64,000 nt of DNA from Agarophyton chilense. Its lineage: Eukaryota > Rhodophyta > Florideophyceae > Gracilariales > Gracilariaceae. This document shows positions 1 to 10,426 of this stretch, one piece after another (position 1 is the first letter of the stretch; each line of letters begins with the position of its first letter). A program made the position numbers and the translations under genes. The notes below the pieces were generated by a model. That model did no database searches. It worked only from the letters and a program-made list of their open reading frames with translations, and was not told the origin of the DNA. The DNA is taken from contig JARGXX010000105.1 in the NCBI GenBank assembly GCA_030374765.1, forward strand, positions 1,302,001-1,366,000. The letters run 5' to 3'.

Positions 1-1
1 A

Positions 2-205
2 TGTAAGAAGTACAAGCGCAGCCAAAGCAATTGCCAATGCGACCACTACGTAGATTACCGCATCGGCCGACATGGCAGGAAAGGATGCTTAAGCGGCCGC
101 AAGCGGAGAGATGAAGAGCTAGAGGCGGAGAAAATGGTAAGGTGGCTTAGACTTGCAGACGCGTTGCGAAGCGGGGCGCAGATTGGAAATGGCAAAGATA
201 TCTGA
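2..205 (+). CDS. Possible 3' end of a gene entering from the left edge
   Basis: A frame open from base 2 runs for 67 codons to a TGA at 203-205. The translation is rich in Lys and Arg, has four cysteines in its first half, and then a charged helical-looking stretch (around DEELEAEKMVRWLRLADAL). I do not recognise the family. Its start would lie outside the window. Amino-acid usage looks like real protein rather than a shadow frame, but the length is too short to be sure. A decayed element tail is equally possible. Confidence 0.3.
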   Translation, partial: CKKYKRSQSNCQCDHYVDYRIGRHGRKGCLSGRKRRDEELEAEKMVRWLRLADALRSGAQIGNGKDI

Positions 206-2388
206 CAGCGGGGAGCACAAACGGGACCAAAGTGTAGAGATTGATCAGCTGTGCGCCGCACGAGATGGGGCCCGAATGTCTCGGACACGGAGACTGCCGT
301 TCGGTCAACTTGAAAGCGACATGCGAGCTGGGCCGCAGTGGCGCGCGCACGTGAAGCGTGGCGGCGCGTTGTAGTTCTGAACGTTGCGCACTGTACGCAC
401 ACAGACACGCCAGCAAGGCTCGCCTCGTCTTTTATGCTCCGAGCACCTTGACACCGTCGTCCATCCCACGACGGGTGCTCATCATGAGCGTGATGACCCA
501 CCGATATCTTCCCTAGATACTCTTATCGCTCTTGCTCAGTATTCTTCCTCACGTCAGCATACGCGCAGTTCTATCTGTAGGACTGACCGCGCGTGACCTC
601 TTGCCCTAAACTCCTTCGTACAATCATGCTTATCGTTGCCCCGGCCACTGACTGTCGTATGCAGATACTGTTCAAAGAGATTATTCACAGCGCTGACGCC
701 TGTATGCCAAGCCGCAGAGGAGTCATTTCATCTGGCCCTTTGCATGCCGCTCTTGATAAGGTTTCGACAAAAGGCGTCTCCAATAAGTCGTTAATCTCAA
801 TTTAGAATTCCTACTTCACCTTATTCCTGTTTAACATGTTGTCAATCTCGTACGCCGTGTGCATTGTTTTGCATTGGAAATCTGCAAACCCTGCTTTGCA
901 TGCAGAATGCGTTGGTCGAGTTGGCGCCGCCACAACCACGTTAACAACTCAACTCGTCGCGCATGGTTATGTCGTTTACCAAGCTGTGAGCGGTTTCGCA
1001 TCTTAACCTAGCGTGTTTTGTTTGAAGCCACCTGACACATTCTGGAACGACATGGCCCCTGCCACTCTGCTGCACTTCGAAGTAAAACGCTTCACCACGC
1101 ATTTATGTCTTTGGCTCAATCATGTTACTTGGGTATCATTGCTTCTGATCAGCGTCTTCTGGCACAATGGACTACTCGCGTCACGAGCACGTCTCAATGG
1201 GAGTTCGCGAACCAGCCCATCATTGAAATAGTCTCTGCAACCATAACGTGCATGTTTTGAAAGGCACACCGTTTTCCCACGGAATGGGAAGAAGTTCGGC
1301 TGTTGAGAGCAACCAGCCCCAGCCACGTTGATGTATGATCACGCAGACTATACTTTGTTTTCATGTCTGTAATGTGGACGATGATGGTTGCCATGATCTC
1401 TGCAACTATTCTTAACGCACCTCGTACTCACTCTATCATGCCCCGACGTAGTCAGCGATATTTCATCCTACTTTTTACGGAACATCATATCCCCTCTTCC
1501 AATGGATCCAGTTGATTTTTCCTTTCGTGGGTAAAGGTTGATCGCAGGAGAGGGTGGGTTAAGATCGATTATTGTGGCCTGTCAATTGCAATCATGTATT
1601 CCAATAGCCACTGCCAGAAGGACAAAGACCTACCATCGAAATGATTGATCACAAATCTTGAAATGTGTAGCAATTGCGTCCATCCAGAAGTGTGCCACCA
1701 ATTGTACTGGAATTTGTGGAACATTTCTTAGAGACAATCGCCAGGGTAGAATGAGATCGTCCTGTGCACACATTGCAAAGTGACACCCGACGGAGGTGTT
1801 CCTTCAGAATCGCTTCATCGGTTGATCCTAATACATGAGCCCTTGTAGCCACAATACTTCTTTGTTCTGTGCAGTACACTCATCCCCCGGAAAGGAGTTC
1901 GTTGCTACATTATGCCGACACTTTGATACTAGGAGCCGTCAGAGGTGCCGCAGTTGGTCGTGTTGGGTGCAGTTCCTGCCATCAGATTCAACGGTTTTTG
2001 TCTGCTGAGCCTGGTTTACAAGTAGGTCTGGTGGTCTGGACTGGCTATTTCTCGGTTGAATCGCTCTCAATTTCACGGCGTCAATATCGTTCTAATTCAA
2101 TTTCCTTCGTTGAATAGACAGTGTTTATTAACCCGCACGATTAAACCTATTCAGCAGTTCTTCTAATTTATCGAACCACGTGCTTCTCTTGGCCGTCGAG
2201 CCCTACATGACCATCGGTTTTGTTCTTTTAAGCAATGGGCCAAAGGTCGGCGTTTTGTTTACTCCCGGGTGTGTAGAGCTCTGGGCGGCATATTGTGACC
2301 AGTGTTCTCCTAATCGTTCTTCATCATTGGAACAACCCCCCCAGCCCACGCGAGTTGGAAATCCAAACGGTTTCATCCACTATTTAAG
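206..2388. other. Intergenic region, no gene recognised
   Basis: About 2.2 kb with only short frames (under 90 codons, plus one 148-codon minus frame at 55-501 that has biased, unstructured composition). I see no recognisable domain, no RNA gene and no obvious copy of the repeats found elsewhere in the window. The last few hundred bases presumably hold the promoter of the glycosyltransferase gene starting at 2389, but no clear promoter element is visible. Confidence 0.5.
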
Positions 2389-5067
2389 ATGCTCTTCGCA
2401 TCGGATCGTAGTCTGAAGCTACTGGCCTTTCTCTTTCTGATATCGTTGCTGTTTGCCACTTTCATTCAGTACAACGACAATGCCTATTCTCATTTCGAAC
2501 ATTCGGTTGACCGCGTGCTTAACGGATTGTATTCGACGCCAGTAGATTCAGAACCAACACCATCTCGACGTTGGCGAGCACAGAAGCTCTTTCTATCTCC
2601 TTCACATTATCAGAGAGACCGAGCGGGAGCCATTGATGTCTTCGAGAAGGACGGCATTTCCGTCTGTCGTGTTTACAGGGTCTGTCGCTTGAAGAATGGA
2701 AAAGTCTATTTACCGAGATGGATGAAGGATCATTTATCTATCTTGAACGACAAATGTGGTTTGGTTGACGTTCATTTCGCACCAGTCAAAAGCTTGAAGA
2801 ATGAGTTCGGAACATCAATATATTATGACTGGCTTGGTCCCAATATGCCAACTCCTGCGCTTGTAAAGTTTGTCAAGAACCCGCTGCCGTACTTTTTCGC
2901 CCATAAAAGCGCGACTCGAAGCAAATTGGATCAGAAGTCGACACGGAACCCAATCAATCGCACATGCATCCCAGCCCCGGCTGATGAAAGCAGCGCAAAA
3001 ATCTCTGCCGTTTGCAACAGTCGACCAGAAGGGCGGATTGCACACCCCGCAATTGTTGTCAACGCTGATGAGGAGCAACCAAAAGCGCATTCAGACTTTT
3101 ACCAATTAATGCGCTCAACATACAAAGAAAAGCATGGCGAAAGCATGAGCATTCTTGATCCAAGCTCTGGGGCTTTAAAGAGACCCAAATTATGCTTTCG
3201 TAGCGTTATTGTCTCAGGAACTGCTGATTACTTTGCAGGGCTCACTACCCATAGAACAGCCAACTCATCTCAAAACGCCACTGCCGTGCGGTGGTCTTTC
3301 AAACATGAGAATGACTTGAACGTTCACAACATTTCTAACACAGAAGAAACGGGATTGCTCAAACAGACGAAGAACAAGACGTTTGTGGGTGAACATTCGG
3401 GCCCAAGCACCAATGGAACGGTAGAAACTCTACCCACTTTTGAAGAATTCGAGAGTTCCCAGTTTCGTAGCGAACAAAAGGAAAGCGAAACCGCAATAAG
3501 ACTTGAGACAGAGGGTGGTGTTGAATTGTTCACTCACCGAGCAGTAGATGGAATTCAATGGAATAATTCTCATACCGGAAAGCTCTCGGAACATGTGTAC
3601 GGGATTTGCAGAGTTTATCGCGCATGCCGAGGCCCTGATCAATCAATCGTGTTGCCCAACTGGATGAACAAAAGTGCTGCCAGGTTGAAAAATCATTGCG
3701 GAATAGAGTCTATTTCATTCCTACCGGATGATGAATTCGACTTGACGTTCGAGAAGATAAAGGTTTCTTCAAGAAACAGACGAGCCCGGAGTGTAGTTGC
3801 TTCTCAACCGGATATGGAAGTGTTCTTTGATCTGATTGGTACAAGAGAGTACAGGACACAAAAACATCACTTTGTGACTGACTTTCTGCACGACGGAATA
3901 CACGCTCTAGACGCCCTCTACAATAGAGATGATACCGGAATGACTTCATTCAGACGCCGGTGCATTTACCGACCGGATTCGAAGGTTGGAAGGGAAGCGC
4001 ATGAGATTGGAACCTGTGCTCATGGGCCCATGAAGGCAGAAGACTTGAAGCCGCTGTTTCTTGTTAACAACCGATTTCAATCTTCAAGCATCCACGGGAA
4101 ATTCATTCGCCAACTTGCAGAAATGATGCCGCCAAAGAACAGCAAAGGGCCGGGATTCATCTTGGGTTCAGAACTTTCAAAGAGTGGATACAAACAAAGC
4201 ACATGTTTCCGAAGCATAATTGTAACCAGGAATGCCTACCCTCCGTCCTCTGTTTTGGAAGCGTCGGAAAGAAACATTTTCTTTGCTCAAAACAACATTA
4301 GCCGCGATGCCCCGAAACCTATTGTTGAGGGGGAGTGCAGGGTGCGAGTTTCATTCATGGCAGCCCAGAAGCAAAAAAAACAAAGTACGTGGGCCCAAGG
4401 CGAAGGGGATTTGGTAAACGAAGAAGACATTATCTCTGCGATCAAAACAGTGGGGCATACAATGGCAGAACGCGCTGGGGCATCAAATCCAAAAATAGAG
4501 GTGAGGAGGATAAAGCGGGCTGGGCACAATCTGTCGGAGGATAAGAAGAGAATTCAAGAAAGTGAGGTGATAATCAGCGCCAACAATCCGTCACTTACTA
4601 GCATCATGTTTGCCAGACCTCAAACGCTGATTTTAGAAGTTCAACCGTTCAGCTACGCCGCTGGACCATACCGCAGCTTTGCGGGGGCTTTCAAGCTTCA
4701 GTACCGCAGCATGATGGCGAATCCCGACTATGAAACGTTTGAGAAGTGTGTCAAAGACAATTTCAACATGGATTGGTCGGGAAACGTAAGTGAGGCAGAA
4801 CTGGAGGTGAACAAAAGGGGTTTACTGAAATTGTACCGCGAGGCACGAGATCGCTTCGATGGAACAGTTTCGGATTTGCACTTGGAGCATCGGCACACTA
4901 GCAGAGGGGTCATGCGCAAGTACTACATACCAAAGGAGCGAGTTTGCGCCCGGGCCCAGAGGCTCAAGGTCGACGCGAATCTTGTGGCGGTGATCGTGGG
5001 GAAGCATGCAGCCAACTTGTGCCAGAGACACACCGAAGGAAGATCAAAATTAGAGGCTACGATGTAG
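2389..5067 (+). CDS. GT61 (DUF563)-like Golgi glycosyltransferase with duplicated lumenal region
   Basis: An intact 892-residue ORF without introns. The N-terminus has a short basic head and one hydrophobic segment (residues about 10-26), as in type II Golgi enzymes, so the body should be lumenal. The C-terminal part (about 650-800) follows the GT61 layout: a helix ending in an NLSEDKKRIQESEVII-like stretch, then SLTSIMFARPQTLILEVQP. This matches the family pattern of a position usually reading HGAGLTN followed by a hydrophobic strand. Here the HGA part is replaced by NNP, so catalytic activity is uncertain. The region before it holds two diverged copies of one module. Both begin with a CRVYR-x-CR motif followed by LPxWM (about residues 93 and 406) and end at CFRSxIV (about 269 and 605). 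GT61 proteins add sugars such as xylose or arabinose to glycans in plants and algae; the substrate here is unknown. The ATG at 2389 is the first in frame and precedes the signal anchor. Confidence 0.7.
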   Translation: MLFASDRSLKLLAFLFLISLLFATFIQYNDNAYSHFEHSVDRVLNGLYSTPVDSEPTPSRRWRAQKLFLSPSHYQRDRAGAIDVFEKDGISVCRVYRVCRLKNGKVYLPRWMKDHLSILNDKCGLVDVHFAPVKSLKNEFGTSIYYDWLGPNMPTPALVKFVKNPLPYFFAHKSATRSKLDQKSTRNPINRTCIPAPADESSAKISAVCNSRPEGRIAHPAIVVNADEEQPKAHSDFYQLMRSTYKEKHGESMSILDPSSGALKRPKLCFRSVIVSGTADYFAGLTTHRTANSSQNATAVRWSFKHENDLNVHNISNTEETGLLKQTKNKTFVGEHSGPSTNGTVETLPTFEEFESSQFRSEQKESETAIRLETEGGVELFTHRAVDGIQWNNSHTGKLSEHVYGICRVYRACRGPDQSIVLPNWMNKSAARLKNHCGIESISFLPDDEFDLTFEKIKVSSRNRRARSVVASQPDMEVFFDLIGTREYRTQKHHFVTDFLHDGIHALDALYNRDDTGMTSFRRRCIYRPDSKVGREAHEIGTCAHGPMKAEDLKPLFLVNNRFQSSSIHGKFIRQLAEMMPPKNSKGPGFILGSELSKSGYKQSTCFRSIIVTRNAYPPSSVLEASERNIFFAQNNISRDAPKPIVEGECRVRVSFMAAQKQKKQSTWAQGEGDLVNEEDIISAIKTVGHTMAERAGASNPKIEVRRIKRAGHNLSEDKKRIQESEVIISANNPSLTSIMFARPQTLILEVQPFSYAAGPYRSFAGAFKLQYRSMMANPDYETFEKCVKDNFNMDWSGNVSEAELEVNKRGLLKLYREARDRFDGTVSDLHLEHRHTSRGVMRKYYIPKERVCARAQRLKVDANLVAVIVGKHAANLCQRHTEGRSKLEATM

Positions 5068-5538
5068 TTAGATGTAGCGAGCAGCAGAGCAAACTGCAAT
5101 CTCCAAGCTTAAGAATCACGGAAATGTTGGATCCCATGTTGAACGTGGTCTTCTTGCGCACATTCGCGACATGGGACCGAGTTTTGGGAAAACCCTTTTG
5201 TCTGCCTTGAGGGCAGCTTGACGATGTAAAATATTTGGACTTTTCCGTAGACGACGAAGAAAGCCGTGCTTACGATGGTAGCGCAGCAGGTTTGGAATGA
5301 AAGTTCTTTTCGGCATGGGGTAATCTTTCTATGGCGAATGGATACGTTTTGGGGAACAAGGGGAGAACGGTAGAACCGTTTAGGTAGATGACTCGCCGCC
5401 GTGTTTCGGGTGTGTGTGTATGGGGAGGTTTTGACTACTTGCGGAGACTCAAAGGTGGGTGCGACTAGCAAGATCATCCGAAAACGACTTTTTTTTCTTT
5501 TTTTAAACTCTACCTTTTTGCAACAATTGCATTTGGCG
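5068..5538. other. 3' flank of the GT61-like gene, no gene recognised
   Basis: This stretch holds the probable 3' untranslated region of the upstream gene. A 147-codon minus-strand frame at 5109-5552 overlaps it, but it has no recognisable domain and unremarkable composition, so I do not call it. Confidence 0.4.
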
Positions 5539-5748
5539 ATGCCACCGATCATGGTGTTTTCGGTGGCCTACTTTGCTGGGCTCACTGTGATAGAGGCATA
5601 CCCTGTCGAGGAACGGAATGCTCATAATGGTTGTGATAGCCAGCTTTTCTTTCAGAGCCCAAAGGCGGACAGTTTGCTAGCAGAAATTGCCTGGAACAGA
5701 AGGTTAGAGAATAGTGGCAAACGCTACACATTTAAGCAAGTGAGGTAA
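5539..5748 (+). CDS. Small ORF with a hydrophobic N-terminus, doubtful
   Basis: A 69-residue frame starts at an ATG at 5539 with MPPIMVFSVAYFAGLTVIEA, which could act as a signal peptide, followed by a hydrophilic tail that ends at a TAA. An open frame continues upstream to 5401 without an ATG. I find no family match. It sits between two convincing genes on the same strand. It may be a small secreted protein or simply an open stretch. Confidence 0.22.
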   Translation: MPPIMVFSVAYFAGLTVIEAYPVEERNAHNGCDSQLFFQSPKADSLLAEIAWNRRLENSGKRYTFKQVR

Positions 5749-5925
5749 TCACCTTTACCTTGGTGCCAAACAAAAAAGAAGTGTGACCAACATTGGGAAA
5801 TGGAATCGGACGCCTGACACCAAGAAAGCCGACTAGAACAGCCTCAGATAAGCGACGCCTCATTCCCCCCGCGCAAAACCTTTCAAGGAAGTGCTACTTT
5901 TCCAGTTAAGCATTTTGTGTGCGCC

Positions 5926-8229
5926 ATGGATTTGTGTGCAGATGTAAACATGAGCGCAACGCCGTTCGACGGCCACGTTCGGGAAGGTTTCGAAGCAATT
6001 GCGACGTACAAGCAGGGAGTGCACATTCCTCACGGTTCTCCGCACGGGCCTCTTGGGGCAAATGGAATCGTTGCGTTTCGACACAAGAAATCTCAAGTTC
6101 GGATTGTTTTGTTTGCAGCGCCAGGGCCGCTTGTGTCGGGCAAAATCGTCGTGGGGACTCGCCCAATTTCAAACGCAGGCCATCCGCACACTCTGGAGCA
6201 CATTGTGTTCTTGGGATCGCACAAGCATCCCCAACGCGGTTATTTGGATCATCTGGCCTGCCGCTGCATTGGCAACGGAACAAACGCATGGACGGACACT
6301 GACCATACTGCGTATACCTGTGAAACAGCTGGGTTTGAGGGCTTTTCTACTCTATTACCCTGCTTTGTTGACCACATTCTGCGGCCGACGATGGAGGATG
6401 CCTCGTTTGCTAGCGAAGTATACCACGTGCGCCCCGACGGAACGGAAGCCGGCGTTGTGTTTTGCGAGATGCAAGCTCGGGAGCACACGGAGTCGGACAT
6501 AACAGACCGCGAACTTCGCGGTTTGTTGCTGGGTGGAACACCGCTGGCTTTTGAAAGCGGTGGTCTATGCGACGACATTCGGCAGCTCTCTAACGAAGAA
6601 ATCGTTCGCTTCCATCGCGATCAATACTGCGGAGCGAATGTGACTATTGTTGTGGGAGGCAGTGGGATTGCGCCGAATGATTTGCTGGACTGCATCAAGG
6701 CCGAACTGGATGAAGTGTGCAGCTGTGCTGGATTCGACGCCGGGGAACCGCAGTGGCGCAGGGCTGTGCAACTTGAAGCGCTCCCGTCGCGGACGCGGAA
6801 AGTGGTGCCGTTCCCGTGCGCGGACACTGAGGTGGGCACGGTGGTGTTTGGATGGCGCGGGGTGGGTGCTGCGCACAAGCTGACAAATATGGCTGTCGGG
6901 GTGCTTTTGCACTACCTTGTGAACGACGTGTGGTCTCCGATGCGGCAGCGATTCGTGGAGACGGAGCAGCAGGTGGCGGGCGATATCACGTATTCGCAAG
7001 AGGTGTTTCGCGACGCTAGCGTGATTGAGATTTCGCTGGAAGGAGTACAGCACCTGCGCCGCGATGGCGAGGATGGCAGCGACGACAATGCCGCTGATGA
7101 TGGTGACTCTGATGATGGTGACTCTGATGATGGTGACTCTGATGCTGATGATGCTGATGATGATGATGAGGGCGATGAGAGCGAAATGAGTGATGGGGAG
7201 GGAGAAGAGTCTCTGCTGACATCGGGAAAGGTGGAAGATATGGTTGTGGGGTTTTTGCAAGACGTTGTGCGTTGTGGACAGCTTCCCGGAGGGCTAGGAT
7301 GCGTGCACGCAGCGATGAAGAATGAGAAGGAAAGCTACCTGGCCGAGCTGGAGTCGGATTGCCACGAGGTGGTGGGGAACGATGTGATCGAAGAGATCGT
7401 GTACGGCGAGGCGAGCGGGGCGCGAATCGGGCAAGCGGTGCGCGGGTCGCTTGAGATGTACGATACTCTTGGCGTAAAGGATGAAGCGTTCTGGGTGGAT
7501 TTGTTGCGGCGCGTGCTAGTGGAGGCGCCGCGCGTTGAAGTTGTGATGGTTCCGGACTGCGCTCTCGCGGACGCGATAGCCCGGGAGGAGCAAAGCGCGA
7601 CGGAGAGGAGAGCGTCGCGCGGGGTGGCGGAGAAGGGAGGCAAAGAGGTGGGGGCGCATGTAGTGCCGGGTGGTTGGGTGGACGGGTGGGCGGTAGGGCG
7701 CACGGGGCGCAGCGCAAGCGAAGGGCGGCTGCGGTACTCGGTGTGGGAGCGGGAGACGGAGTTTTGCTTGGCGCAGAGCGTGGAGGTGGAGAGCTCGGTG
7801 GTGCAGTGCACGGTGGTGCTGGACGCGTCGGACTTGCCGCTCGAACAGCGGGTGCTGCTGCCGGTGGTGCGCGAGCTGCTGCTGGAGAGCGACGTACGGC
7901 TGTGTGAGGGGGGACGGATGGGGTACGCCGAGAGCGCGCGGCGGGTGGGCGAGGCGACGATTACGACGGGGAGCTGCGGGGCGTTTGTGGGGGTCGGGGA
8001 TGGGGCGTGGGAGGACTGCGTGGGCGTAACGTACGTGGCGACGGAGGAGGGGTTCGACGAGGCCACGCGGCTGGTGCTGCAGAGCGTGTTTGGGGCCGAG
8101 GTGAGCGCGGAGCGGGTGGCGGCGGTGTCGCAGTCGGTGCTGGCGGGGGCGACGGCGGACATGCGCGACGAGGGCGAGGTGCTGCAGGCGGCGGTACGCG
8201 CGCTGCCATACGTGACGGAGGTGGGCGAA

Positions 8230-8269
<40 letters not shown>

Positions 8270-8818
8270 ATGTTGGCAGCGGCGCGTTCGACAACTGCGT
8301 GGGCGCGGCGCGGTTGTACGGTACGCTTCGCGCGCTGATGGCGCGGCGCGACGGACACGGTGACGAAGAAGAGGAAGAACAAGACGCGGGGCGCGCGAGG
8401 GCGTTACGTCGCGTGCAGGAGGTGTTGACGGCGTTGCAACGGCGCGACGCACGACAGGTGGTGGTGCAGGTGACGGCGCGACACACGGGGCGCGCACACG
8501 CGACGGTGGGGCGTCATTGGCGACGGTGGCGCGCGCTCGGCGGCGACGCGGTGGACGGCTCGAAGAAGACGACTGGCGGTGCGCGGCGGCTGCGCGACGC
8601 GCTGCGTGGGCGGTCGGTGTGCGGCGTGGTTGGTGTGCGCGGCGCGGAGGGCTGCTGCCTTGAAGCGCGCAGCGGCGGAGATGGCGACAGCAACGGCAAT
8701 GAAGACGCGCAGTGGGCGCGCGCCATGGTGCTAGCGGAGATGGTGAGTGGCGACGACGGCGCGCTCAACGGCGCGGTGCGCGCGCAAGGACTGGCGTACG
8801 GCGCGCGGCTCAGCGTTT

Positions 8819-8856
<38 letters not shown>

Positions 8857-9459
8857 GGACGTGGCGCAGCACTGCGTATCTGGGGCGCGGCCGGTGCGGC
8901 GGCTGCGGCCGCGGCGTGGGACGCCGCGTGCGACTCCCTGCAGGCGCTGCGGCGCGCGCTGGCGCGTCACATGGAGGAGGAGGACGACGACGACGATGTC
9001 GAACAAGACGGAGATGAAGAGCGCGCGGCGTTGACGACGCAGCTGCGCGCGGCGCGCGCCGCAACGCTGTTCGAGGTGGCGCGGCAACGCGCCACGCCGG
9101 CCGCGCTGGCGACGCGCGCGCTGGCGACGCTGTGCGAGACGCGCGGTAAACGCGACAGCAGCAACAGCAGCAGCAGCGCGGGCGGCGAGGCGCGGGAGCT
9201 GGAGTTGGAGCGACTGGTGAAGACGGTTCGGATAAGTGATGTAACACTTGCGTACGACGAGTTGGTGACGCCGCTGTTGACGCGCGGACGCGGCGGAAGA
9301 GTTGTGGTGGTGGCGTGCGCGAGGCGCGAGGTGACGACGGCGAAACTTGGCTTTGCTCGTGCGCGGTATGCGCTGCCGCTGGCGTCGTGCGCGCTCAGTC
9401 GCCTGCGCGTGCGCGCTGTTGAGGCGGCGCTTTCGCACCTGCGCCAGGCGCGCTGCTAG
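5926..9459 (+). CDS. M16 family zinc metalloprotease (insulinase-like, M16C type)
   Basis: An intronless 1177-residue ORF. The ATG at 5926 sits in a good context (gcgccATGg); the frame also opens slightly upstream without an ATG. The inverted zinc motif HxxEH is present as HTLEH (residues about 88-92). It is followed by NAWTDTDHTAYT and, at about residue 181, GVVFCEMQ, whose Glu is the expected third zinc ligand. This order matches the full-length cytosolic M16 proteins related to fungal YOL098C and nematode C05D11.1 rather than mitochondrial processing peptidases. The N-terminus shows no clear targeting peptide. Odd features are acidic or glycine low-complexity blocks at about residues 388-430, 765-785, 965-980 and 1015-1035, encoded by nearly pure codon repeats. 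The second half is very GC-rich and poorly conserved in appearance, and family members are usually nearer 1000 residues. It probably degrades short peptides. Confidence 0.85.
7096..7140 (+). repeat. 15-bp tandem repeat, three copies, in the protease gene
   Basis: The unit gatgatggtgactct occurs three times without a mismatch and then degrades into GAT-rich sequence. It encodes a DDGDS repeat in an acidic linker of the M16 protease. The reading frame is kept, so the expansion is tolerated in the protein. Confidence 0.9.
8230..8259 (+). repeat. (GAC)10 microsatellite in the protease gene
   Basis: Ten consecutive GAC codons encode ten aspartates and are followed directly by GGC codons. The repeat is in frame inside the M16 protease. 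A second pure triplet run, (GGC)n, lies at 8821-8850 and encodes glycine. Confidence 0.9.
8821..8850 (+). repeat. (GGC)n microsatellite in the protease gene
   Basis: About ten GGC/GGT codons encode a polyglycine tract in the C-terminal half of the M16 protease. Such runs change length easily between individuals. Confidence 0.88.
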
Positions 9460-9574
9460 ACAAGCTTTGACTGCTTGTGGAAATGGAGTTTTACTTGACA
9501 CGTCTCTCTTCAATTCACATTTCTCCTGAGCCAATTCAGCTTCGAAATCTGATTATAATGATGTGCTCTCCAAT

Positions 9575-9950
9575 GTGATGAACAGTGCACGCGGGTCTGG
9601 AAAACCGTGAGCACACTAATGTTGCCTTTATGGTCGTCTGTAGAAACCAAAAGCTGTAAAAGTAGTCTAGTAGGTGCCACACTTCACAATAGTAACAGAG
9701 GTGGCCATGCTTGGCGAAGATATATATCTCACCAGCCACTTGACCTACGATGGCGATCCTCGCCACGTGGCCACGGAGAGGTGCAATTGAGGTGCGCCTC
9801 TCTATCTATTTAATCCTATCTATATAATACTTAACCAGCGAAAAGCTATACTAATTGCTAACTAAACCACTGTAGTACATGGCGCATGCCGGCAACCATC
9901 CAAAGCGAGCTCCTGACCATAATTACCTCCTTAGTGTATCTCATTATTCT
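9575..9950 (-). repeat. Truncated LTR related to the Gypsy-1 LTR
   Basis: The reverse complement matches the LTRs at 18242-18790, 30396-30947 and 40292-40796. Shared blocks include the gtggccacgtggcgaggatcgcc region, the stretch around gagatatatatcttcgccaagcatg, and the start region with the attaccttt-like block. The match fades at about 9575, so the 3' part of the LTR is missing. It lies about 115 bp after the M16 protease stop codon. It is more diverged than the other copies and is probably an old insertion. Confidence 0.6.
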
Positions 9951-10249
9951 GATATCAGACTAATAGTGTCGCGATGAAACAGTGCCACTGTGACAACGAG
10001 CAGAAAAGACTTGTGAAATGACCACAAGGGAATGCAACCGCAATCCGGAACTGGTAATGCAACAAGACAACAGCACCGGAGTGTTGAACTCAACCAGACT
10101 ATAGCACAAAAGCGGCAATACAAGCGTAGAAAATGAAAAATAAGAGAACCCCAGAGGCAACTAGCAGGCAATGGGAAGCAGTACGTGAACGAGGCAGACA
10201 GCAATCAATAGAGAATTTATACAGAGCCGACCACAAGTATCATAGAGAC
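9951..10249. other. Unassigned 300 bp between LTR fragment and Copia-1
   Basis: No coding frame or match to the other repeats in the window. It occupies the place where a 5' LTR of Copia-1 would be expected, but it does not resemble the LTR at 16381-17021 that precedes the same leader sequence elsewhere. Confidence 0.4.
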
Positions 10250-10426
10250 GAACAAAAAAAAAGAGGAACTTGATGGAGTACATTAACGAACGAGAGCTAT
10301 TCTATCCACCCACTAAACCATATTTGAGATTTTTATTCTCCGGCTTGTGCCGCGTCTGTCTATTCTTCATCTATTTACCTATAGAGCCGTCGCCATCATT
10401 ACAACTTTCCTCAAAAGATCAGACTC

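Noticed and set aside
7335-8486. Long minus-strand frame (383 codons) opposite the M16 protease
   Set aside because: It is Ser, Thr, Pro and Arg-rich with no domain, as expected from the reverse of a GC-rich gene. The plus strand has a clear protease.
8731-9534. Minus-strand 267-codon frame opposite the protease C-terminus
   Set aside because: Low-complexity Arg/Ala/Val composition caused by GC-rich codon repeats on the other strand.
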